Below, one piece after another: positions 24,146-32,358 of a stretch of DNA of 42,389 bases (positions are counted from its first letter, which is position 1; each line of letters starts with the position of its first letter). Position numbers and translations under genes: made by a program. The stretch covers positions 1 through 42,389 of the forward strand of contig DYNF01000027.1 of assembly GCA_020721205.1 (NCBI GenBank). Reading direction: 5' to 3'. The DNA comes from Prochloron sp. SulCav_FS08_3_32_3330. Its GTDB lineage: Bacteria > Cyanobacteriota > Cyanobacteriia > Cyanobacteriales > DYNF01. The notes beneath the pieces were generated by a model. That model had not been told where the DNA came from and made no database searches. It saw only the letters and a program-made list of their open reading frames with translations.

Positions 24146-24277
24146 GATAATTATAGGATCAATAGTATTATTATATCCTTCCCAATTTCTGAAAAAAATT
24201 CAGCATTAATACTTAAAATATTTAAGCAAAAATCAACTATAATTAAATTTAATTAAATTAATCAACGATAAAATATT

Positions 24278-24505
24278 ATGTGTTTAGCAATACCCGGTCA
24301 AATTATTAATATTACTGGTGAAGATTTAAACCGCATTGGTAAAGTGTCTTTTGGCGGGGCAGTAAAACAAGTTAATTTAGCTTATGTGCCAGAGGCAAAA
24401 GTGCATGATTATGTTATAGTTCATGTGGGTTTTGCTTTAAGTATTTTAGATGAAGAAGAAGCAACTAAAACTTTAAATTATTTGCAAGAAATGGAAATAA
24501 TTTAA
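24278..24505 (+). CDS. hypC: Hydrogenase maturation chaperone HypC
   Basis: This 75-aa protein begins MCLAIPGQI, the invariant HypC start in which Cys2 binds the iron centre and the hydrogenase large subunit. VKVHDYVIVHVGFA-like VHDYVIVHVGFALSILDEEEA closes the OB fold, as in the family. HypC works with HypD to carry Fe(CN)2CO to the large subunit (HoxH here). It is separated from hypF by the toxin-antitoxin island. No Shine-Dalgarno is obvious. Confidence 0.96.
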   Translation: MCLAIPGQIINITGEDLNRIGKVSFGGAVKQVNLAYVPEAKVHDYVIVHVGFALSILDEEEATKTLNYLQEMEII

Positions 24506-24650
24506 AGTTTTTTACCTCAATTTTAGTTACTTTTTTAATAAAAAAAATAAACCAATTATTTTTTCCTGAAAACCTTGCGTAAATAATGTATTTTAACAAT
24601 TAAATAATAATTTTTTTAAATCCTTTAAGAAAAATCCACTTTTTAAAATT

Positions 24651-26435
24651 ATGTCAGACTTATTAAATCAATTTTGGCAATGGCTCAAAAAAATGTATCG
24701 GGAATATATTTGGTCTGCGAAAAAATGGCTAATAGAAGGTGATCAACAGCGTAAAGCTGGAAAATTAGAAGATGCTATTATTGCTTATGATAAAGCTATT
24801 AATAAACAAAATGATCTTTATTTTGCTTGGCGAAAAAAAGCTTATTTACTTCATGAATTGACGAAAGATAAAGAAGCTTTAGAATGTTATGATACGGCTT
24901 TAGCTTTACAAAATAATGATCCTGAAGTTTGGTATGAAAAAGCGACAATTTTAGAGAGTAAAAAAGAAACTTACTCGGCGATTGATTGCTATACTGAAGT
25001 TTTAAAATTAGAAGAAAATCATCTTTTATCTTTGATCAATAAAGGTAATTTATTATGGAATATTGAAGAATATAACGAAGCTCAAAAATGTTATGAAAAA
25101 GCTTTAAAAATTAAACCGGATCAGGCAGAAATTAAAGAAAAATTAAAGCTTGTTTTAGCACAGGAAAAATTAGAAAAAGAATTAGCTGAACTTTTCCCCG
25201 AAAATGTGAGAAATTCTTATCAAGAAGTGGTAACAAAGTATAAAGAAGCGATCAAAAAAAGAACGGGTATTAAAGAAGCTTTAATTAAAAAAGGTGAAGT
25301 ATTAGCTGATTTAATTAATTATCAAGATTTAGTTAAATCCATAGATCAAGAATTACAAGGAGAAAATATTACTCCTGAAATAAAACAAGAAAAAATGGCA
25401 ATTTTGCATAAATTAGCTGAGGAATTATTAGAGACAGGTATAGAAATTTATAAGGCACTTTTAGCTAATATAAAAGTGGCTGATCATCCGAATATTCTGG
25501 TGGTTAAAAAATTAATTAATAATAGCTTAATTCTTGAGCAAAAATCTCCTAAAGCTTGGTGGTATAAAGGCAGAATTTTAAAATATAATTCTAAGTTATC
25601 CCATTTAGAAATGGCTCAAAAAAGACTTTTTTGTTATTTTAAAGCTTTACATTATCTCAATAAAGGTGATCATGATTATGATCAGATTTATAATGAACAT
25701 TTAATCTTAAAAAATCATATTGTTTCTGATTTAAAAGATTCGGCTGAAGAACATATTAAACATCAAGAATTTAAGGAAGCAATCCACGATTTTCAAGAGT
25801 CTATTAATTTATTAAAACAAACAGATGATTCTCCAGAAGATTTGATTAATACTTATCGTATGAGAGGACATTTATATGCTCAATTGAAACTAAATGAAAG
25901 AGCGTTACATGATTATGATAAAGCTTTAAATATTCCTTCGGAAAATCACTATTTAACTTATTGTGAAAGAGGGGCTATTTATCATAGTTTAAAAAATACG
26001 GAAAAAGCGATTGAAGATTTTACTTTAGCTATTTCAATTCAACCTAGTTTTGATGCTTATGATCATCGGGGAATGGTATACTTAACCGCCGGAAATTATG
26101 AGAAAGCAATTGATGATTTTAACCTTGCTTTAGAATTGTCTCCTTCTGATGGAAATTGTGTTTATAGAAGGGGTTTTGCTCAATCTCGTTTAGGGAATAA
26201 TCAAGAGGCAATTGATGATTTTTTAGAAGCGGCAGAATTGTATCGTTATGATGGTAAAATTGAAAGTTATCGCATTGCTTTTCAAGCTATGTCTGCTTTG
26301 AAAAAATCCCATCCTGAAGATATAATTGATCCTGAAAATATGCCTGAAGAAATACCAGTTAGACCTGAATCTCATCCCGATGAAAATGAAAATGAAAATG
26401 AAAATGAGGATGAAAATAATAATAATAATGAATAA
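24651..26435 (+). CDS. TPR-repeat protein with acidic-polar tail
   Basis: This 594-aa protein is built mainly of tetratricopeptide repeats: five or so at about 25-155 (GDQQRKAGKLEDAIIAYDKAI..., AWRKKAYLLHELTKDKEALECYDTAL...), a helical middle, then a second block at about 365-545 (AIEDFTLAISIQPSFDAYDHRGMVYL...). The C-terminus is a low-complexity run of Asn/Glu encoded by a GAAAAT hexamer tandem (about 26385-26430). There is no signal peptide, so a cytoplasmic scaffold is likely. It lies behind hypC but 145 bp away; a role in hydrogenase maturation is possible but unsupported. Confidence 0.85.
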   Translation: MSDLLNQFWQWLKKMYREYIWSAKKWLIEGDQQRKAGKLEDAIIAYDKAINKQNDLYFAWRKKAYLLHELTKDKEALECYDTALALQNNDPEVWYEKATILESKKETYSAIDCYTEVLKLEENHLLSLINKGNLLWNIEEYNEAQKCYEKALKIKPDQAEIKEKLKLVLAQEKLEKELAELFPENVRNSYQEVVTKYKEAIKKRTGIKEALIKKGEVLADLINYQDLVKSIDQELQGENITPEIKQEKMAILHKLAEELLETGIEIYKALLANIKVADHPNILVVKKLINNSLILEQKSPKAWWYKGRILKYNSKLSHLEMAQKRLFCYFKALHYLNKGDHDYDQIYNEHLILKNHIVSDLKDSAEEHIKHQEFKEAIHDFQESINLLKQTDDSPEDLINTYRMRGHLYAQLKLNERALHDYDKALNIPSENHYLTYCERGAIYHSLKNTEKAIEDFTLAISIQPSFDAYDHRGMVYLTAGNYEKAIDDFNLALELSPSDGNCVYRRGFAQSRLGNNQEAIDDFLEAAELYRYDGKIESYRIAFQAMSALKKSHPEDIIDPENMPEEIPVRPESHPDENENENENEDENNNNNE

Positions 26436-26439
26436 CTGT

Positions 26440-26647
26440 GGTGCTAAAGCAGGGCGTTTTCATTCTCGGGAGGCAACGGGTTAAAACCCGTTGCTACATA
26501 AGCAAAACCACTGCCGACCCAGGGCTTAATTTTTTAATATTAGTTAATATTTAATTAGAAAACCCGTAAAGACGGGTTTTGTTTGGGTAGCAACGGGTTT
26601 TAACCCGTTGTAAAAAAAAAGAATGAAAACGCCCTGGGTGCTAAAGC
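26440..26647. repeat. 11-bp direct repeats flanking copy B
   Basis: GGTGCTAAAGC stands at 26440-26450 and again at 26637-26647, one base outside the right inverted repeat end. This is what a target-site duplication would look like; the target was a copy of the GTGCTAAAGCACAACAAC repeat. Confidence 0.6.
26451..26635. mobile_element. Four-hairpin dispersed element, copy B (complete)
   Basis: This 185-bp element has perfect 16-bp terminal inverted repeats (AGGGCGTTTTCATTCT at 26451-26466, AGAATGAAAACGCCCT at 26620-26635). Inside are CAACGGGTTAAAACCCGTTG (26474-26493), a decayed second hairpin (CACTGCCGACCCAGGG region), an AT-rich core, AACCCGT/ACGGGTT (about 26560-26577) and CAACGGGTTTTAACCCGTTG (26591-26610). 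No protein is encoded, so it would be a non-autonomous, MITE-like element. Confidence 0.75.
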
Positions 26648-26787
26648 ACAACAACAAACCTAAGTTAATAATAAATATTCTCAATATTCTTGGCATTGTT
26701 GACAAAAAAATGGATCAAAGACTGTTCAAAATGGTCATTTTATGTCAATTTAATGGATTAGTCATTATTTATAGGATTTTTTCAAAA

Positions 26788-27108
26788 ATGTCTCAAACAT
26801 ACACCGTAGAAATTTTACATCAGGGTAAAACTCACACTATTCAAGTGCCTGACGATAAAACTATTTTAAAAGCCGCTTTAGAACAAGGCTTAGAGTTGCC
26901 TTCTTCCTGTAACGCTGGAGTTTGTACCACTTGTGCGGCAAAACTTTCTTCGGGAGAAGTAGAACAAAGCGAGGGTATGGGTATCTCCCCTGATTTACAA
27001 GCTGAAGGTTATGCTTTATTGTGCGTATCCTATCCCCGTTCTGATATTAAACTGGAAACAGGAAAAGAAGATGAGGTATATGATCAACAATTTGGAATGC
27101 CTGAATAA
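26788..27108 (+). CDS. Plant-type [2Fe-2S] ferredoxin
   Basis: This 106-aa ferredoxin starts at MSQTYTVEILHQGKTHTIQV. The frame is open further upstream, but those 55 codons lie in repeat DNA and are not family-like. Cluster ligands are Cys41, Cys46, Cys49 (CNAGVCTTC) and Cys79 (ALLCVSYP). It differs from the main photosynthetic ferredoxin (CRAGACSTC type) and has a longer acidic tail (ETGKEDEVYDQQFGMPE), so it is one of the minor cyanobacterial ferredoxins. Cysteine desulfurase and hydrogenase genes nearby make an electron-carrier role for HoxEFU or Fe-S work thinkable but unproven. A terminator follows. Confidence 0.92.
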   Translation: MSQTYTVEILHQGKTHTIQVPDDKTILKAALEQGLELPSSCNAGVCTTCAAKLSSGEVEQSEGMGISPDLQAEGYALLCVSYPRSDIKLETGKEDEVYDQQFGMPE

Positions 27109-27129
27109 TTAAAAAGATTCTCATTAAGG

Positions 27130-27164
27130 AACTTCCGTTATTTTGATCATAGCGGAAGTTTTTT
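27130..27164 (+). terminator. Rho-independent terminator after the ferredoxin gene
   Basis: ACTTCCG (27131-27137) pairs with CGGAAGT (27153-27159), and the right arm continues into TTTTTT. It lies 22 bp behind the stop codon. Confidence 0.85.
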
Positions 27165-27178
27165 ATGATCAGAAAATA

Positions 27179-27631
27179 CTATAAAATTGTTAAATAAGTG
27201 TCCACTGATTCTGATGGTAATACTTTTAAAGTTTGATTTTTTAAATCGGGTTCTAATCCTAACATTTCTAAAGGAATTACTCCTAATAAAGTATCCCTTC
27301 CTCCGGGTAATTCTAAACATTCAAATGTGCCTTCTCTGCCAAATAAAGAGATTTTTGCATCTTGAAAAATTCGAGCTTTTCCGATACCTGTAGCAGTAGA
27401 TACATTAACTTCTTTTAGTAATTTTAAACCCAATTTTGTAATTATTTCCGGTGGTAAACAAAGAGTAGTAGCCCCGGTATCTACTAATACTTGATCTATC
27501 GTTATTGATCTGATTTCAGCTTCTGTAATTATATTATTTTCTGCTAAAATTTGATCAGCACGATTAATAATGGTTAATTTTGTGTGAACTTTGCCCATAA
27601 TTTTTTCTGATAAATTAAGAATAGAGGTCAT
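27179..27631 (-). CDS. Retropepsin-like aspartyl protease family protein
   Basis: This 150-aa protein has a single retropepsin-like motif VLVDTGATTLCLP (DTGAT at 51-55), the strand LLKEVNVSTATGIGKARIFQDAKISL, and the hydrophobic-hydrophobic-Gly close (DTLLGVIPLEMLGLEPDL) typical of one-lobed clan AA peptidases that act as dimers. The upstream ATG is supported by a strong AGGAGG seven bases before it, so the later MGKVHTKL start is less likely. Targets are unknown. It is next to the cysteine desulfurase gene on the same strand, separated by 94 bp. Confidence 0.8.
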   Translation of the reverse strand: MTSILNLSEKIMGKVHTKLTIINRADQILAENNIITEAEIRSITIDQVLVDTGATTLCLPPEIITKLGLKLLKEVNVSTATGIGKARIFQDAKISLFGREGTFECLELPGGRDTLLGVIPLEMLGLEPDLKNQTLKVLPSESVDTYLTIL

Positions 27632-27725
27632 AATTATACCCTCCTAACATTTTTTAATTAATATATTTATTATAATCTATTTAACATTTTTTTGACCATT
27701 AAATTAAGACTAACAATTAATTTCT

Positions 27726-28877
27726 TTAAATACTCCGTAAAGCTTTAATCGTGGCGATCGCTGTTTCTGCTACCCGATCAATTTCTGTTTCCGTATTAAA
27801 ACGTCCGATCCCGAAACGTAAAGAGGCATAAGCTAACTTTTCTGAGTGTCCCAAAGCTCTTAAAACATGGGAAGGAGCGGTGGAAGTGGAAGAACAAGCT
27901 GATCCCGAAGATAAAGCGACAACAGACTGTAAACCTAATAATAGTGCTGATCCGTCCACTCCTTCCACACTAATATTTAGATTTCCCCTTAAGCGTTGAG
28001 TCGGATGTCCATTGAGATGTATTCCTTGTAAATTGCTTATTTTATTCCATAAAATATCTTTTAATCCTTGTAAACGCTCATTTTCTTCTACTATATTCTC
28101 TAAACATAATTCTACAGCTTTACCAAAACCGACGATTTGAGGGGTTGATAAAGTACCCGATCGCAGACCTCTTTCTTGAGAACCTCCTTGAATTTGAGAG
28201 GCTAATGTTACCCGAGGATTGCGACGACGCACATATAAAACTCCGATGCCCTTGGGTCCATAAATTTTATGGGCAGTTAAAGACATTAAATCAATATTCA
28301 TTTCCTGTACATCTAAAGGAATTTTTCCTAAAGCTTGGGCGGCATCAGTATGAAATAAAATATTATGGTCATGACAAATTTTACCTATTACTTGAATTGG
28401 CTGTAATACCCCAATTTCATTATTAGCAGTCATTACAGAGATTAAAATAGTATCAGAACGGATCGCTTTTTCTAATAAGTTTAAATCTAAGATGCCATCA
28501 TTTTGGACAGGTAAAAATGTAATTTCAAAACCTAATTTTTCTAAATAAAGACAAGGATCTAAAATAGCATGATGTTCCGTTTGGACAGTAATAATATGTC
28601 TTCCTTTCTTAAAATAAGCTTCAGCAACTCCTTTAATTGCTAAATTATTTGCTTCTGTTGCCCCACTGGTAAAAATGATTTCCGTAGGGGTGGCATTAAT
28701 AGCTGTAGCAATAGTTTCCCTCGCTTTTTTAACCGCCGCTTCTGCTTCCCAACCATAAAAATGATTAATACTAGAAGGATTACCAAAATGTTCCGTAAAA
28801 TAGGGTAACATTGCCTCTAATACTTGGGGATCCACGGGCGTTGTAGCGTGATGATCAAGATAAATTGGACGGTGCAT
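27726..28877 (-). CDS. iscS: Cysteine desulfurase (IscS/NifS family)
   Basis: This 383-aa PLP enzyme of the class V aminotransferase fold has PLP-lysine Lys204 (SLTAHKIYGPKG), the His in TEHHAILD (about 102), and catalytic Cys328 in SSGSACSSTSTAPSHVL, with the long mobile loop that marks the NifS/IscS group rather than SufS. It takes sulfur from cysteine for Fe-S clusters and thiolated tRNA. Ferredoxin and Fe-S-rich hydrogenase genes lie close by. The initiator is MHRPIYLDHHATTPVD, as usual in the family. It is alone on its strand apart from the protease-like gene downstream. Confidence 0.93.
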   Translation of the reverse strand: MHRPIYLDHHATTPVDPQVLEAMLPYFTEHFGNPSSINHFYGWEAEAAVKKARETIATAINATPTEIIFTSGATEANNLAIKGVAEAYFKKGRHIITVQTEHHAILDPCLYLEKLGFEITFLPVQNDGILDLNLLEKAIRSDTILISVMTANNEIGVLQPIQVIGKICHDHNILFHTDAAQALGKIPLDVQEMNIDLMSLTAHKIYGPKGIGVLYVRRRNPRVTLASQIQGGSQERGLRSGTLSTPQIVGFGKAVELCLENIVEENERLQGLKDILWNKISNLQGIHLNGHPTQRLRGNLNISVEGVDGSALLLGLQSVVALSSGSACSSTSTAPSHVLRALGHSEKLAYASLRFGIGRFNTETEIDRVAETAIATIKALRSI

Positions 28878-28880
28878 AAA

Positions 28881-28964
28881 AAAAATTCAAAATTTAAAAT
28901 TTAAAATTCAAAAATAATAGCATTCAACTATTATTTTGATCGTTCATTGTTCATTGTTCATTGT
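28881..28964. repeat. STRR arrays (AAATTCA-type and TCATTGT heptamers)
   Basis: Upstream of the cysteine desulfurase start are AATTCAAAATTTAAAATTTA-type heptamers (about 28886-28914) and three TCATTGT heptamers (28944-28964). They occupy the space between two same-strand genes. Confidence 0.65.
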
Positions 28965-28980
28965 TTTTACATAACTAAGC

Positions 28981-29853
28981 TTAAAATTCTGGATCAGGAA
29001 TCGGTAACTCCTCTAATAAAGCTTGAATTTGAGGAGTTTCTAACAAAATTTTAGTATCTGCTAAGAGGCGATCGCCCCAAAGATTTTCCCTCAGAAATTC
29101 CAGATCAGCGTAACGAGGATCTAAGCTTAAAGCCGATTCAGCCAAGGCAAAAGCCTGATCTTTTTGACCTAAACTATACCATGCTACAGCGATCGCAAGA
29201 TTCGGTTCTGTTGCTTGATCATCAACGGCGGTAGCCTGTTGCCAATATTCAATCGCTTTTTGAGGATTCCCCTGTTCATAATGAATTAAACCAATATTAT
29301 TAATAGAGGGCCAAAACTGAGGTTCAATATTTACGGATTTTTGATAAACCTCGATCGCCTCTGAATAACGCTTTAAAAGAAAATAAGTATTACCCAGATC
29401 AAATAAACCATCAATGGCTTCTGGATTGAGGGCTAAAGCCGCTTCTAACTTTTGTGCCGCCATTTCATAATCCTTTTTTTGAAAATAGACTGATCCCAAA
29501 CTGAGTAAAATTCCAGCCTCATGAGGATTAAGATTATAAGCCCGTTGTAAAGCAATGATCGCCTCATCAAAATTTTCCTGTTGACTTAAAAGAGAACCGA
29601 GAACAAACCAACCTTCATAATTCTCAGAAGCTAACTGTGTAGAGAGTTTAGCGTAGGGAAGTGCTAAATCATATTGTTGAAATCTTACCAATTGGATCGC
29701 ATCTTCGATTAATTCTTGTCCTTGAGCCTCTAAATGTTCAGAATTTAAGTCTAAAGTATAAGGTAAAAGGGCTTGAGCAGAAACGCTACCAACGGCGATC
29801 GCCGTAAGATTGAGACAAGCAAAAAGAGAAATAAACCAATGATGTTTAGGCAT
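28981..29853 (-). CDS. Exported TPR-repeat protein
   Basis: This 290-aa protein has an N-terminal signal peptide (WFISLFACLNLTAIAVGSVSAQA, likely cut after VSA at about 26) and six or so consecutive TPR units from about 50 to 250 (AIIALQRAYNLNPHEAGILLSLGSVYFQKKDYEMAAQKLEAALALNPEA...). It is presumably periplasmic or thylakoid-lumenal and mediates protein contacts. It resembles a conserved cyanobacterial TPR lipoprotein-like family but has no lipobox. Transcribed away from the TonB-like gene, sharing a 257-bp divergent spacer in which I see no strong promoter. Confidence 0.82.
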   Translation of the reverse strand: MPKHHWFISLFACLNLTAIAVGSVSAQALLPYTLDLNSEHLEAQGQELIEDAIQLVRFQQYDLALPYAKLSTQLASENYEGWFVLGSLLSQQENFDEAIIALQRAYNLNPHEAGILLSLGSVYFQKKDYEMAAQKLEAALALNPEAIDGLFDLGNTYFLLKRYSEAIEVYQKSVNIEPQFWPSINNIGLIHYEQGNPQKAIEYWQQATAVDDQATEPNLAIAVAWYSLGQKDQAFALAESALSLDPRYADLEFLRENLWGDRLLADTKILLETPQIQALLEELPIPDPEF

Positions 29854-30110
29854 CGTCTGTCACAAAAATAATAATAATAAATAAAATCCTATTTTTTATT
29901 ATAGCGATAGCTTTTATAATCTAGCTTATGACAGTTTATAAACTAGATTTAGTCTCAAGACTGTGAATGAGAGGAAAACTTTGATTATCCTTGAAAATAA
30001 AGGAACAATAATAAGGTTAACAAAATCGTTAGAATTAAAAGATCAAAGAATTGTACTTGATTTTGTCATTTTTTATTTATAAAATTTTTGGATTAATAAA
30101 TTAACTTACT

Positions 30111-31310
30111 ATGTCTAAATTACCGATCTTAAAAGTCTTATCCAGTAACCTGACTTACCTTATTTCCTTTGGTTTACATGGAATAATTGCCGTATTTTTT
30201 CCTGTTTTAAGTAAACTAGCCCAAACTCCCCAAGCGAAAACTCCCCAAACCGTGCGCCTTGTTACTTTAAGTGAACAGGATCAAGCCCGTTTACCCAATT
30301 TAACAGCCAGTGCTAACGCTTCTGTACCAACGCTTTTACCCATTCCTAATCTTAATACCCCTTTATCTAGTCAAAATCCTCTTTTTCCTAATCAAAATCT
30401 CAATCCGGGTTTATCTTTACCCCTTCCTCCTCCTTCTTTACCTCAGCCCGTATCTCCTTCTTTTCCCCCCTTATCAAATAACAATTATGTCACAGTTCCC
30501 CAAACTTCTCGTTATAGCTATACTCCCGAAGTAAATCCTTCTACTTCCCCAACTTTACCCCCCCCGCCCCCAACTAATCAGGTGACACCCTCTCAAATCA
30601 GGATTCAACCTTCTCAAATCCCCTCCCCAAGAACCATTCCTAGTGATTTAACCGGGTTATTACCAACTTATAATCCAGTTCCTACTCAATCTCCCACCAT
30701 CCCTCAAAATGATAATCCTGAAAGTGGAGGTAGTGGAGATTATGCCCAAAGACTTTCCACTTCAGAAATTAGAAATATTAGGGGTAATTATCCTGAAAAT
30801 GCTTGTGCTGAAAAGTTAGAAGGCACAGTGTCTTATAGTGTGGAAGTGGATCCTCAAGGTATTATCCTTGGGATGAGAATAATGCCTAATACGGGAATTT
30901 TAGCCGCTCAAGCCCGTCAAGACCTTAATAATTATTCTTTTGGCAATAATATAGGGAAAAATAAAATTTATGTTGGTACAGTAGAATTTTCTTATAATGC
31001 TGATAATTGTTCTACCTCCACATCTACCCCTACACCTACATCTACACCCACATCTACATCTACACCCACATCTACACCCACATCTACACCCACATCTACA
31101 CCTACACCTACATCTACACCCACATCTACTCCTACACCCACACCCACATCTACACCCACACCCACATCTACACCCACATCTACACCTACATCTACACCTA
31201 CACCTACACCCACATCAGAAGAAACATCAGAAGAAACATCAGAAGAAACACCCGAAGAAACATCAGAAGAAACACCCGAAGAAACGCCTATTTCAGACCC
31301 CAACTCCTGA
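30111..31310 (+). CDS. TonB-like proline-rich protein with Thr/Pro microsatellite tail
   Basis: This 399-aa protein has one membrane anchor near the N-terminus (LTYLISFGLHGIIAVFFPVL, about 14-33), a long Pro/Ser/Gln-rich periplasmic spacer (about 60-205) and a small folded domain, ENACAEKLEGTVSYSVEVDPQGIILGMRIMPNTG...VEFSYNADNC. This domain has the shape of a TonB C-terminal domain ('G.V.....V...G.......'). It ends in a Thr-Pro/Thr-Ser run encoded by hexamer repeats and a Glu-rich tail (SEETSEETPEET). The cysteine pair could close the domain. TonB passes energy to outer-membrane transporters, but TonB partners ExbB/D are not nearby. The repeat tail can change length in multiples of two residues. 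Confidence 0.75.
   Translation: MSKLPILKVLSSNLTYLISFGLHGIIAVFFPVLSKLAQTPQAKTPQTVRLVTLSEQDQARLPNLTASANASVPTLLPIPNLNTPLSSQNPLFPNQNLNPGLSLPLPPPSLPQPVSPSFPPLSNNNYVTVPQTSRYSYTPEVNPSTSPTLPPPPPTNQVTPSQIRIQPSQIPSPRTIPSDLTGLLPTYNPVPTQSPTIPQNDNPESGGSGDYAQRLSTSEIRNIRGNYPENACAEKLEGTVSYSVEVDPQGIILGMRIMPNTGILAAQARQDLNNYSFGNNIGKNKIYVGTVEFSYNADNCSTSTSTPTPTSTPTSTSTPTSTPTSTPTSTPTPTSTPTSTPTPTPTSTPTPTSTPTSTPTSTPTPTPTSEETSEETSEETPEETSEETPEETPISDPNS
31014..31290 (+). repeat. Coding microsatellite, ACATCTACACCC-type units
   Basis: From 31014 to about 31215 the DNA consists of 6-bp and 12-bp units of (A/T)C(A/T)ACA(C/T)C type coding Thr-Pro/Thr-Ser. From 31216 to 31285 units of TCAGAAGAAACA/CCCGAAGAAACA code (S/P)EET. 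Units are multiples of three, so slippage alters length without a frameshift. Apparent frames on the opposite strand and in other phases are by-products of the repeat. Confidence 0.9.
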
Positions 31311-31341
31311 AAAAATAAGTAGTGAAAGTCGAATATTCATA

Positions 31342-31375
31342 ATTACGGACATAATAATATTATTATGTCCGTAAT
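31342..31375. repeat. Dispersed palindrome ACGGACATAAT...ATTATGTCCGT (copy 2)
   Basis: A perfect 34-bp palindrome (ATTACGGACATAATAAT and its reverse complement) lies 32 bp behind the TonB-like gene. A closely similar one is at 22607-22635 in the leader of the VapB-like gene. Here it could work as a hairpin terminator. Confidence 0.8.
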
Positions 31376-31635
31376 TTTAATAAACAACAAAAAAGCTGTT
31401 TATTAAAATTAGATTAAGAACTAAAATGTTAAGTAAAATAACTAATTTCATCCTAATAGAAAAGAACGTGGCAAAATGTAATTAAGTTAAGCCTGTAGTA
31501 AAATACTTAATTATTTTTGCTACATAAATCTTAATTAAAATTTAAAGGATTTATGACTAATTAATCCCTAAAATTAATTTAGTCGTAAATCCTCGACTCT
31601 AAACTTTAAATAATGATGAAATTTGGAGGAAGCCT

Positions 31636-32358
31636 GTGGCAGTCAAACGAATTAAAATTAATGGCAAAACAATCAGTGCAAGGGTTGACGAGTCTATTTT
31701 AGAAGCGGCTAAAGATGCGGATATTCATATTCCTACCCTCTGTCATCTTGAAGGAGTGAAAGATGTAGCCGCTTGTCGAGTTTGTTTAGTGGAGTTAGAA
31801 ACGCCCTCCGGCAATCGTCTTGTTCCCGCTTGTGTAACGCAGATCGAAGATGGTATGAGTATTAAAACCCATAGCCCTAAACTGAATGAATATCGTCGCA
31901 TGATAGTGGAATTATTATTTGCTGAGGGTAATCATGTTTGTGCCGTCTGTGTGGTTAATGGTAATTGTGAACTACAAAATTTGGCGATCGAAGTCGGCAT
32001 GGATCACTCTAGGTTTGAATATCGTTTCCCTGTAAGGGAAGTAGATTTATCTCATAACTCTTTTGGTAAAGATCAAAATCGTTGTATTTTCTGTACTCGT
32101 TGTGTGAGAGTCTGCGATGAGATTGAAGGCGCACACGTTTGGGATGTGGCTGGAAGGGGCTACAAGTCTAGTATTATTTCCGGTTTAAACCAACCTTGGG
32201 GAACTGTAGACGCTTGTACAGAATGCGGAAAATGTGTTCAGTCTTGTCCTACGGGCGCATTATTTAAAAAAGGATCGGCGGTTTCAGAAATGGAAAAAGA
32301 TCAATCTACGCTTGAGTTTTTAGTTAATGCTAGACAAAAACATGAATGGACAAGATAA
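31636..32358 (+). CDS. hoxU: Bidirectional [NiFe] hydrogenase, diaphorase-linked subunit HoxU
   Basis: This 240-aa Fe-S subunit resembles the N-terminal part of NuoG. An N-terminal [2Fe-2S] site (Cys36, Cys47, Cys50, Cys66), a His-Cys3 [4Fe-4S] site (GNHVCAVCVVNGNC), and two further [4Fe-4S] motifs (CIFCTRCVRVC and CTECGKCVQSCP) are all present. It carries electrons between HoxF and HoxY. The start is GTG with a GGAGG ribosome site, giving MAVKRIKINGK; no better ATG exists. The 261-bp region upstream has no hoxE or hoxF; a TonB-like gene is there instead, so the diaphorase genes must lie elsewhere. Confidence 0.96.
   Translation: MAVKRIKINGKTISARVDESILEAAKDADIHIPTLCHLEGVKDVAACRVCLVELETPSGNRLVPACVTQIEDGMSIKTHSPKLNEYRRMIVELLFAEGNHVCAVCVVNGNCELQNLAIEVGMDHSRFEYRFPVREVDLSHNSFGKDQNRCIFCTRCVRVCDEIEGAHVWDVAGRGYKSSIISGLNQPWGTVDACTECGKCVQSCPTGALFKKGSAVSEMEKDQSTLEFLVNARQKHEWTR

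Noticed and set aside
26623-26787. Upstream extension of the ferredoxin frame by 55 residues
   Set aside because: It starts inside the right end of the dispersed element and is unlike any ferredoxin; the ATG at 26788 gives the normal N-terminus.
28981-29853. Exported TPR protein as a hydrogenase assembly factor
   Set aside because: It carries a signal peptide, whereas Hox hydrogenase matures in the cytoplasm; closeness alone is not evidence.
30992-31374. Long open frames on both strands and in other phases across the TonB-like gene tail
   Set aside because: They encode only His-Pro, Val-Gly or Tyr-Ile-His runs that follow from the 6-bp repeat; the frame with a membrane anchor and folded domain is the real one.
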